From: Oehlia diaphana
Lineage: Eukaryota > Glomeromycota > Glomeromycetes > Glomerales > Glomeraceae
Direction: 5' to 3'
DNA length: 16,054 bases
NCBI GenBank assembly: GCA_003833135.1
Contig: QZLH01000977.1
Coordinates: forward strand, 34,959-51,012
In this document: piece after piece, positions 8,440 to 15,468 of the stretch
How positions within the stretch are numbered: the stretch's first letter is position 1
Layout: each line of letters opens with the position of its first letter
Notes under the pieces: generated by a model
Told to the model about the DNA's origin: nothing
Database searches by the model: none
The model's input: only the letters and a program-made list of their open reading frames with translations
Position numbers and translations under genes: made by a program

Positions 8440-8670
8440 AAGTATTAAACACTTCACAAGATCAATATAAAGAATATAATATTATAACTTCATCTTAAGG
8501 TTCTTTAAAAGATAAAAAAAGCATTCATTTTTCTTCATTACTTGTTCAGCTGGTACAGAAAAAACTTATTTGACAAAGCAAATAATCAATTACCTTAAAA
8601 GTACCAATAAGTAATTTTTATTAATGACTCCAACTGGTATAGCAGCAGAATTATCATACTGCCAAAATCA
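8440..8670 (+). pseudogene. PIF1-family helicase relic with damaged Walker A
   Basis: After DQYKEYNIITSS and GSLKDKKSIHF in one frame, a frame change leads into FFFITCSAGTEKTYLTKQ at 8528-8581 and then INYLKSTNK, a TAA, FLLMTPTGIAAE. This is the PIF1 opening: FFITGxAGTGKT (Walker A, ATP binding) followed by the helix and the A/TPTGxAA motif Ia. Two glycines of the P-loop are changed (GxxGTGKT has become CSAGTEKT at 8543-8566), which would abolish nucleotide binding. About 300 bases separate it from the central Rep/helicase relic in the same orientation, so both probably come from one Helitron. No Walker B or later helicase motifs follow before the fold-back element at 9060. No CTRR end or hairpin terminus was found. 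Confidence 0.65.
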
Positions 8671-9051
8671 GATATACTAATAATTAGCTTAATATATTGA
8701 TATAAAAAAAGATCAATTGGAATGATAGCAATTTTATAAATTCTCCTCATAATTATAAATGCAATAATAAATTACTTTTGATTTATTTTGATATTATCAA
8801 AAAGTAAAAATTGGCGGCACTAGAGGCTTCAATTATAATATCATCAGGTTAAAGATTCTTCTCTAACTGAACTTGTATAAGCATATTCCAATACAATTTT
8901 CATTACAGAAGAATTAAATGTTTAGAAAACGAATTTGATTTTCATACTTCTTTTCATCCCATTATAAAGCAAAGCATCAAGTACATTTGATCTCACTGCT
9001 AAAATTGCCCTATTTGTATATTATCTTCACAAATAATTTCTATATCACTAT
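8671..9051. other. A+T-rich stretch after the helicase relic
   Basis: By position this should contain the rest of the PIF1 helicase, but I can follow no helicase motif here. Either the homology has decayed away or the element was truncated before the fold-back insertion at 9060. Confidence 0.35.
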
Positions 9052-9059
9052 ATTTTAGA

Positions 9060-9209
9060 GGGTTCAGTTTATTTCACCGAAAATCATTTCACCAACAATC
9101 AACTTACCGACAGTCACTTCACCAAAAATCATTTCACCGACAGGTTCATTTCACCGACAGGGTTATTTCGCCAAAAATCATCTCACTGAAAATTATTTCA
9201 CCAAATTTT
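9060..9209 (+). repeat. Left terminal inverted repeat of the fold-back element
   Basis: About nine head-to-tail units of 15-17 bp follow the terminal GGGTTCAG, with consensus ATCATTTCACCGACA and an extra GG in two units (near 9143 and 9161). Variants include ACTTACC, TTTCGCC and TCTCACT cores. The unit CACC/GACA pattern is the mirror of the GTCGGTGAAATG units in the right arm. Confidence 0.8.
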
Positions 9210-9425
9210 AAATCACATAGTCACAATTATTAATTTAATATTTAATGTGAAAAATAACATAGCCACAATTATTAGTGAATTATTTATTGTGTAAAATCTT
9301 ATAAATATATACATAAAAGGAATGTTATGTAATTTGAATATAATAAAATATTAATTTTTTTTATTTATTGTTTGAATCGTTTTTTTACAAATAAAGTGGG
9401 ATGACAAAATTCTCTAATAATGATT

Positions 9426-9581
9426 TTATTTTCTTCGATATTCATAGAATTTACAAGTAAGACTCAAATTTTTTCTAATAAATACTGTATCCTCTTCTTT
9501 ATTTTTTTCAGGTAGTTTATGAAGATCGGGAAAATAGACCATTATTGGACTTTCTTCAAGGATAGCCCACAATATTTCATT
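9426..9581 (-). pseudogene. Short protein-like open stretch inside the fold-back element
   Basis: On the minus strand 51 sense codons run between in-frame stops, with no ATG at the start. The product begins NEILWAILEESPIMVYFPDL and goes on HKLPEKNKEEDTVFIRKN, LSLTCKFYE. It is rich in Glu, Pro, Val and charged residues and quite unlike the Ile/Asn/Phe/Tyr-rich translations of the surrounding DNA. It may be what is left of the element's own protein or of a captured exon. I do not recognise the family. It is open at the 5' side only because a stop precedes it, so it is a fragment. Confidence 0.3.
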
Positions 9582-9825
9582 TTAATTAGTTTATATATTT
9601 ATTCATTTTATGTATTAGAAGCATTAAGTATAAGTTTTATTAGTATTAATATATGATATGGAGTTTCTAAGATATATATAAATATTTTAATTACATAAGC
9701 ATTAAATATAGTAGTATTATGAAATTATATGTTAAATATAGAAAACAGCTAAATAAAATAAGATTTCACAATAAAAATTTTTTCATAATGCTATTTTTTT
9801 TGTATTTTTTTTATTAATATTTTAG

Positions 9826-9958
9826 TTGTCAGTGAAATGATCCTGTCGGTGAAATGATCGTTGGTAAAACAACTGTAGGTAAAATGACCCTGTCGGTGAA
9901 ATGACTGTCAGTAAGTTGATTGTCAGTGAGACGATTTTTGGTGAAATAAATGCGTCCC
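9826..9958 (-). repeat. Right terminal inverted repeat of the fold-back element
   Basis: The array of GTCGGTGAAATGA-type units reads, on the minus strand, as GGGACGCATTTATTTCACC and then CACT-GACA and CACC-GACA units. The outer 60 bases align colinearly with the left arm, including the distinctive ATCAACTTAC unit. The inner units differ in order and number, which points to independent gain or loss of units in the two arms. Confidence 0.8.
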
Positions 9959-9966
9959 ATTTTGGA

Positions 9967-11083
9967 TTATTTATTAATGATTTTAAAATCTTGGAATAGT
10001 GAAAATCCTTTCATTTTTTTTTAAGATGATGGCTTATGGGAAACAAAAATATTTACTTGCTTTGCACAAACATTCTTATACAAATACATACTACCTAAAC
10101 TAAAAAACCTAAACTAGAAGAAAATAGAAACTGAATTATCAAAATTTTTCATTAACTAACTAACTAGTCTATACATTTGTATTTTTAATTAACTCTTTTA
10201 CTACAAATACTTTTTATTTCAATATTTACATTTATTTTTTATTTTCTTTACAACAATTGTTGAATAAAGGATATTACAAAACCATACAGTTTATCTTCAC
10301 TATTTTATGTATTCTTAGTAAATATAAGTAAAGATCAGATAAAAAGAAAAAAATTAATAATGAAAAAATGAAAAAATTATTAATTCTAATGGACAAAACT
10401 CTATATACTTTAAGGCTGCATTAGCAAAATATTTATCCAAAATTATAGATATTTTAGTTTTTATTGACCCATATATATTAAAAAATTCATACATATTTTA
10501 ATTTACAAATATTTTAGTTTTACTAATAATTAAAGGAGATTAATAAAGAACTTTAGATATTTGATTTGTTGATAAAAACTTTAAATTGCTAAGTAGGGTC
10601 AACAGAGTCTTAGATTGTTATTTGTACCTATCTGAATAATAACTTTTGAAAACAGCTATAATACCAAATCCATTTTACAAGTTTTATGAGTTAAAAAGTA
10701 ATTTCATATTAATAATAATAATACCTTTATTTGGAACTATAAAAAATTTACCATATAGCATTTACTTAAAACATTTTTGGTTACATTAACAATATTTTAT
10801 TATATTAACACTCATAGTTATAAAAATACTCAACATATATATTAATTTATAAATTACCCAGAAATATTGTTATTTTATACTTTTAATTCATAAAACTTTT
10901 GCTATAGTATATATAAAGAAAAATAGATATTAACATATAATCCAAAAAAAATTTTTATAGTTTATTTCATACACAAGAATAAATTTAAACAGAGAAGAAT
11001 CTAAATAATAAGTTTCAAAAAAGTATCATTTTATTGCCAAAAAATCTAGTGCCAAACATTTATGACTTATAAATTCTGTTTTG
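9967..11083. other. A+T-rich spacer, no gene seen
   Basis: Over 1.1 kb there are only short A+T-driven frames on either strand, and no inverted pair or tandem array that stands out. It separates the transposon-rich left part from the minus-strand broken gene. Confidence 0.45.
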
Positions 11084-11107
11084 TTTATTTATTTATTTAT
11101 TTATTTT
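11084..11107. repeat. (TTTA)n microsatellite
   Basis: An almost perfect run of TTTA tetranucleotides, about six units. Confidence 0.75.
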
Positions 11108-11502
11108 AAGGTAAGCCAGGAGAGTACATTGATAATATCAAATTGAGAATAGTAAACTAAACTCTATAAAATCCACAATGCAGTACTTCGCCCAATAAAT
11201 CAAGCCCTGACTAGAAATAAAATTAACTCAACTAAGACCCAACCAAATTAGCGGAGTATCAACTAAATTAAAAAAAAAGTAGCCCCGTATTTTTTTTCAA
11301 TGAAGGTCATACATGACCAAACAATGCCACCTGTAAATACTGTCATAGGTGGAGTGATTCACACTATTCTAATTGTTTTTTGTAAAAAAAAGAAAAGAGT
11401 ATATATTGTTTAGAAATAGATAAACTATATAAATATAAAGACTCCGAAAAGAGAAAAAAAAAAATTTTATAATAAACGTAATGCTAGAAACTCAAAATCA
11501 CA
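11108..11502. other. Region downstream of the minus-strand broken gene, with two small inverted repeats
   Basis: Composition becomes visibly less A+T-rich from about 11110, as in the adjoining minus-strand broken gene, so this may be its 3' flank. GGTCAT-AC-ATGACC at 11305-11318 is a perfect 6-bp palindrome, and CCACCT at 11327-11332 pairs with AGGTGG at 11347-11352. These could be remnants of a 3' regulatory structure or of an element end. No reading frame is convincing. Confidence 0.35.
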
Positions 11503-12430
11503 CTAATAAGTTACAAAAAAATTATTTTTTGATGAGCCCACCACCACAGAGTCAATAGATGAAGAATCTTGGTGGGTACGTTTGGTTCTATCAGGAGGGG
11601 AAGTAATCAATTGTACTGAATTAGTATCACGTTTTAAGGGCCTAGCTTCGATCGCTTTAGTGTCATCAGAAGTATAAGAAGAATCGAATAGATAGGTCAC
11701 ACATGCGTTAGGATCGTCTTTGAGATTTAATTCATCTTCTTTGGATAATCGACCGACCATAGGAAGTTTGTTATACCTTTGTGAAGATGCAAACTTATTG
11801 TAGATATTGTTGAAACAAGGGAATCTCTTTAAGTATGCGTCCAACTCTTTTTCTAAACATTTTTGTTGAGTTGAGTCACCATTATTGTGGTGTCGAGTGA
11901 TCTCATCTTGAAAGTGTGTTATTTGCCTATGATAATCTTAATTAAGCTGGATAGCTTGATGTATTTGTACCTGTCTTTTGCATTGTATCAATATTTTGTG
12001 TTTGTACCATAATAAGCGGTGTTTTGCTCTAACACATGGTGTTGTTTATTTTTCTGTTCTTGAATGCGGATAGCATCTTGTCTCAAAAATTCTTCTTGTC
12101 TTCTTGCAACATTAGCAGATAGCTATTCTTTTTCGTAGTTATACATATAAGTGAATCAAGACCGATTACTGGGTATGATAAACTGACCATTTTCATCATA
12201 AATTGGGGATGTTAGTATGCAATTACGATATTTGTGTGGGATGAACATGTCCGGAATAGGATTATAATTGGGTACATTGTAATTCAGTGATTGTGAATTA
12301 ATTTCATTCGTTATGATATTGTCAGTATTAATGATGATAGGCAGAGCAGTATATGGAACTAGGAATTTAAAGGCATCAGCGGATGGTGTGATGTGGCACG
12401 ATTATGGTTGAGATGCTTAATCGGCAAAGA
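11503..12430 (-). pseudogene. C-terminal part of the unknown minus-strand gene
   Basis: Two frames are used. The first (about 12430-11990) reads SADAFKFLVPYTALP, VPNYNPIPDMFIPHKYRNCI, SPIYDENGQFIIPSNRS, TGA, NYEKE, TAG, then a Gln/Arg/Glu-rich helical stretch RRQEEFLRQDAIRIQEQKNK, probably a coiled coil. The second (about 11970-11503) reads VQIHQAIQLN, TAA, DYHRQITHFQDEITRHHNNG, then 114 uninterrupted codons with FPCFNNIYNKFASSQRY, VGRLSKEDELNLKDDPNACV and a Ser/Thr-rich tail ending at TAG 11503-11505. A methionine start inside this last stretch is not needed: its frame is open well upstream, back to 11938. Confidence 0.5.
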
Positions 12431-12850
12431 GAACCGTTGGGATTTTAAAAAAATAAATTTTTTCCTTCGCGCACATAACATTAGGTCTCGTTGATTTGAA
12501 CCATTAACCGGTAAACCTTTCTTTATTTTCAGGTTGCGTTTCAAAGCATGATTAAAATGTTAAGTTTGTCTTTTAGCCATCCTAGGATTTGGACTAAGTG
12601 TAAACTTGAACTGCGAATAGGTTCGGCTATACATATAATGGTGACCAGTATTTGATATATTGGTCAGGTCACGTGCTTTATATGTGGCCTGATAACTAAT
12701 TTCCATGCGTGAAGACTGACAGATTTTTTTGGTTCGTGATTTCCATCTATAGTATAATAAATTAGCATTGCTAATTTTGTTATTATCTTTGTTTATCGAT
12801 GTTTTATCTCCTAAATTTTTTGATAAAAATGTATGCCACAACCACATCAT
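12359..12850 (-). pseudogene. Middle part of the unknown minus-strand gene
   Basis: This is a +1 frame relative to the N-terminal part. It overlaps the TGA that ends the N-terminal frame by four bases (ATGA at 12847-12850), which I read as the site of a frameshift and not as a true restart. Residues include WLWHTFLSKNLGDKTSINKD, YRWKSRTKKICQSSRMEISY, KFTLSPNPRMAKRQT, a TAA at 12560-12562, then ALKRNLKIKKGLPVNGSNQ. The piece is strongly basic, which would suit nucleic acid binding, though no motif shows it. Towards 12430-12360 the third frame gives the better sequence (SADAFKFLVPYTALPIII), so the frame changes again there. Confidence 0.45.
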
Positions 12851-13593
12851 TGATGAGATTTAACTATAGGGCTTGGTACTGAACATGTATAAGAGGAGGT
12901 AATGCCATTCTTATATGTAACTATATGATTACAAGGAATGTATATGCTAAAATAAAAACGATATTGTTTATAAGAAAAGTTAAAGAAAGTTTTTGTTGCA
13001 TAATTGCGATCATCTTGTTTGTGTGCACGTGATTTAATAATATCTATATGGTCCAATAGTTTTTTCCAGATAAGGTTATAATATTTTGATTGAATTCGTC
13101 GAGAAATAACTTTTTGTTGAGCAAAAAAATGCTGAAGTGCTTTGCTAATTTGAAATTTGGCATTTGGTGATCTACATGCTGATTCATACCTAATATGAGC
13201 AGTCGATATGAGATAGTTGTTTGTGTGTATCACTACTTGCATTTCATTGGTGTTTAGTGATTGATTACAAGTTCAAAAAAGAAACTTTTATTCATAAATC
13301 TTATTATAGCCTGCTTTTTTAATCCTAGTCACGTGAAATTTCTTAAATGAAACAAGGAGGGGAAAATTCTTTTTTCGGGGATAATGTGCAGTATCAGCAG
13401 AAGGTGGAAGAATATCATCAATATCAATATAAAAGATGTCCTTAGAAGTAAGTATAACTTCTGGTTCAAAATCTTGAACATAATAATGTGAGTCATCTCG
13501 TGATGTTGAAGTTGTACCTAATTGAACAAAAGAGTGTGTTGACGGAGTAGACCAGTCTATATCTATATGGTTTTTAGAAGAAGAAGAAGCCAT
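12847..13593 (-). pseudogene. N-terminal part of the unknown minus-strand gene
   Basis: One frame holds the N-terminal 248 codons with two stops only 15 bases apart (13288 and 13273). The start is well defined: ATG at 13591-13593, preceded by GGACT and followed by a Ser run (MASSSSK). The first 70 residues are Ser/Thr/Asp-rich and probably disordered (DWSTPSTHSF, TTSTSRDD), then an acidic stretch DIDDILPPSAD. The later part is basic and hydrophobic (FAQQKVISRRIQSKYYNLIW, FFNFSYKQYRFYFS). Reading through the stops keeps a natural sequence on both sides (GYNKIYE, then TCNQSLNTNEMQVV). No signal peptide or transmembrane segment is evident. Confidence 0.5.
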
Positions 13594-13977
13594 AGTCCCT
13601 TATTTATGGGTAGAAAATAACTAAAATCTTGTCATATGCCCGAGGTGCCCATCTTGGGCCTCTTTTCCTTTGAGTTTTCTTAGAAAACTAGAAGTGTGAA
13701 CTTTTTGCAGAAATTTTTACTGCAGAAAATTAATAAAATGGGAAAAAGGAGAAAGAGTTTTTTTTTTAAAAAATTCTGTTTTATCTGGATAGAGAGTAAG
13801 AATTACAATGTAATGGGTGTCTTGATGGAAGCTGGTATTATTTAATAATATTGTATTCTGGAAAATTTCATGGAAAAATTTGAAATATCTAAAAGTACAT
13901 TATATAGAACAGCTGTAATTAATTTGGAATTATAGGTATTCAGACTGCTGGTACTTTCAAATTTAATTGATAAAGCA
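13594..13977. other. 5' flank of the unknown minus-strand gene
   Basis: No gene. The part next to the start codon is GC-richer and contains imperfectly paired GAGGTGCCC/GGGCCTC near 13642-13662 and a perfect 7-bp inverted repeat GTTTTCT-T-AGAAAAC at 13674-13688. These are the only visible candidates for promoter-proximal elements, as no TATA box or initiator can be singled out. The portion beyond 13750 is ordinary A+T-rich DNA. Confidence 0.35.
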
Positions 13978-14342
13978 ACTTTACTAAAAATGGCTAATTT
14001 TTTGAAATATTTTTATAGACCTAGATACAATGGCTTTCAAAACAATTGTGCAATTATTTTGTAAAATTTTTAAAATATATCAAAATATTTTTAAGGTATT
14101 TTTGAAATTAAAATATCAAAATAATATCAAAGTTAATTAAATTATAATAATAAAATAATAATAAATATATTAAAAAATTATTATGATATTATTTTGAAAT
14201 ATTTTTATAAACCTAGATACAATACAATTACAAAATAATAACAAAAGTATAATAAAAACATTTTGATATATTAAATGTATTTTAGCAGTATTTTAAAATT
14301 ATTACAAAATCATTTCAAAAAATTGGGCATTTTTAGTAAAGT
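13978..14342. mobile_element. 365-bp MITE-like element with 31-bp terminal inverted repeats
   Basis: The left end starts ACTTTACTAAAAATG (13978-14008) and the right end (14312-14342) is its reverse complement over 31 bases with two mismatches. Further inside, AAATATATCAAAAT near 14080 also pairs with ATTTTGATATATT near 14260, so most of the element can fold on itself. It has no reading frame. No target duplication longer than one base is evident, so the family is undetermined. Confidence 0.7.
14000..14224 (+). repeat. 32-bp direct repeat pair inside the 365-bp element
   Basis: The 32 bases at 14000-14031 recur at 14193-14224 with a single mismatch (ATAGACC versus ATAAACC); the core is CCTAGATACAAT. 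The first copy overlaps the inner edge of the left terminal repeat, so part of that arm seems to have been duplicated in direct orientation within the element. Confidence 0.75.
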
Positions 14343-14348
14343 ATATAG

Positions 14349-14762
14349 TTTTTTCAGAAGGTTCTACAACAAATTAACGTTTTTTTCTTTTTCTATTATT
14401 TAGAAACGAAATTTAACAAGAGACTTATTTAGTTAAGTTTAGTAACAATATTTTTTCATGAAGTTTTTGCAATAAATTAATGTTTTCTTTTTCTTATATC
14501 ATTTAAGAATGGTACTATATGAAATTTAGAAGGACCGCTTAGTTAAGATTTATGAAATAGTCTTTTGAAGACTACAAATTTTCTTTTGTTATGGTTTAAA
14601 AAAATAAAATTTGGAGACAAGGTTCTAGATGGTAATTGTTAGGGATTATTTTAACAAGTTTATTTTAGTTTCTTCAATTTAACATTTTCTTTTCTTTTTT
14701 CATAATTAGAATCATTTCCATTACAAAGATTTACATGATAGTTTAAGTTTTATGATCTTGTG
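14349..14762 (+). repeat. Degenerate tandem repeat, about four units of roughly 105 bp
   Basis: Recognisable phases begin near 14353, 14457, 14560 and 14670. Each has a [TTTTCA]GAAG or TTCTTCAA-like start, then AATTAA[C/T]GTTTTCTTTTTCT or a close variant, then ATCATTTA[G/A]AA, and three of them have TTAGTTAAGTTTA or AGTTTAAGTTTTA near the end. Identity between units is low by eye, so this is an old array. It lies directly next to the 365-bp element. Confidence 0.45.
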
Positions 14763-15141
14763 GCAATATTTTCAGTGAAATTTCAGATTTCTTCTAAATG
14801 TAAAAATTATTACGTTATTTTTTTAATGTGAATTCATATTATTAAATAGTTTTTATTTTTCAATAAAAAAAATGGACTAAACCGATCTAATTTTTGATAA
14901 ATTATTTTTAGGAAAATTAATTTAACACATTATATGCTGTATGTGACATATAAGTGCTAGCTAATGTTTTGTTAGTATATTAGCATGTTTAAAACTTGAT
15001 CTATAAATATACATGTGCTTATTAGTAGTATGTACTACAAGATCAATACCTTTTACTGTCACTACTGCTATAAATTTAAAGAATCCAAATGTTTGATTAC
15101 TTTAAAAGAATTTTTATCAAATAACTATTATCATAAAATTA
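14763..15141. other. A+T-rich spacer with small palindromes upstream of the OTU gene
   Basis: No gene. GTAGTA-TG-TACTAC near 15027-15040 is a perfect palindrome nested within TTGATCT (about 14997) and AGATCAA (about 15041), and GCTAAT...ATTAGC lies near 14960-14985. These could be parts of another decayed palindromic element or sites in the upstream region of the OTU gene. Confidence 0.35.
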
Positions 15142-15268
15142 TAATTCTTTCTTCTTTTATTGATGCTTTTCTACCATAAAAGTGTAATTCTTTTTTCTTT
15201 TTTAGTGCTTTTTTACCATAAAAGTTTAATCTTTCTTCTTTTATTGGTGCTTTCCTACCATAAAAATA
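15142..15268 (+). repeat. Three tandem 42-43 bp repeats upstream of the OTU gene
   Basis: Units at 15142-15184, 15185-15226 and 15227-15268 share TAATTCTTTCTTCTTTTATTG followed by a GTGCTTT core and end in TACCATAAAA. They are pyrimidine-rich on the plus strand and end 200 bases before the OTU start codon, so they may lie in the promoter or 5' untranslated region. The open frame running through them (15160-15465) merely translates the repeat (FYHKS three times) and is not taken as a gene. Confidence 0.75.
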
Positions 15269-15468
15269 CATATTTCACCAATAAAACATTTCTTAATATT
15301 TTTTACGTGATTTTAAAACATTCCTTCTCAATCTTTTACGTGTCTTTTTACCTCAATAAAATTTTTCAAATATTTCCCATTTTTTATATTTTTCTTTACA
15401 ATAAACTATCTATATTTGTTGAGTATTTATATTTTTCACATACTTGCAAAATTTATATTGAGTAAAAA

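Larger units (their letters stand above)
9060..9958. mobile_element. Fold-back DNA transposon with long modular terminal inverted repeats
   Basis: Both ends begin with GGG and then share a TTTATTTCACC[G/A]AAAATC stretch in opposite orientation. The homology extends over at least 60 bases as a colinear inverted repeat and over 130-150 bases as arrays of the same short unit. The element is about 899 bp, with an A+T-rich middle and one short open stretch on the minus strand. It is flanked by ATTTTAGA at 9052-9059 and ATTTTGGA at 9959-9966, an 8-bp direct repeat with one mismatch and so a probable target duplication. An 8-bp duplication occurs with hAT, P and some Mutator-like elements. The long internally repeated ends are more like Mutator-like or classic fold-back elements. 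It is probably non-autonomous. Confidence 0.8.
11503..13593 (-). pseudogene. Large decayed gene of unknown family
   Basis: Successive minus-strand frames join into what looks like one ancestral gene of roughly 690 codons, starting at ATG 13593 and ending at TAG 11503-11505. The translated pieces have balanced, protein-like composition, unlike the surrounding A+T-rich DNA, and base composition is visibly less A+T-rich throughout. Internal stops are TAA 13288-13290, TGA 13273-13275, TGA 12847-12849, TAA 12560-12562, TGA 12156-12158, TAG 12123-12125, TGA 11988-11990 and TAA 11938-11940. Frame changes occur near 12850, near 12360-12430 and near 11950-12060. I recognise no domain. It could be a structural or accessory protein of a mobile element, a lineage-specific host gene, or an acquired sequence. 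A multi-exon gene is a less likely reading, because the stops sit inside otherwise continuous frames without clear GT-AG pairs. Confidence 0.6.

Noticed and set aside
9060..9209. CRISPR-like array of short repeats
   Set aside because: Units are directly adjacent without unique spacers, and the inverted partner array at 9826-9958 shows they are transposon ends.
12481..12520. tRNA-like TTTGAACC word
   Set aside because: No acceptor stem, anticodon arm or correct spacing; it lies within the coding-like part of the minus-strand gene.
12847..12850. ATGA stop-start overlap between two minus-strand frames, as in translationally coupled genes
   Set aside because: The DNA is eukaryotic and both frames contain further internal stops, so a frameshift in a dead gene is simpler than coupling.
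11503..13593. Stop codons read as reassigned Gln codons (ciliate-like code)
   Set aside because: The OTU gene uses CAA and CAG for Gln and has no internal TAA or TAG in 195 codons, and TGA stops occur as well.
15160..15465. Plus-strand 101-codon frame before the OTU gene
   Set aside because: The first half translates the 42-bp tandem repeat (FYHKS) and the rest is Phe/Tyr/Ile-rich; it ends just before the OTU ATG and looks like flank, not gene.
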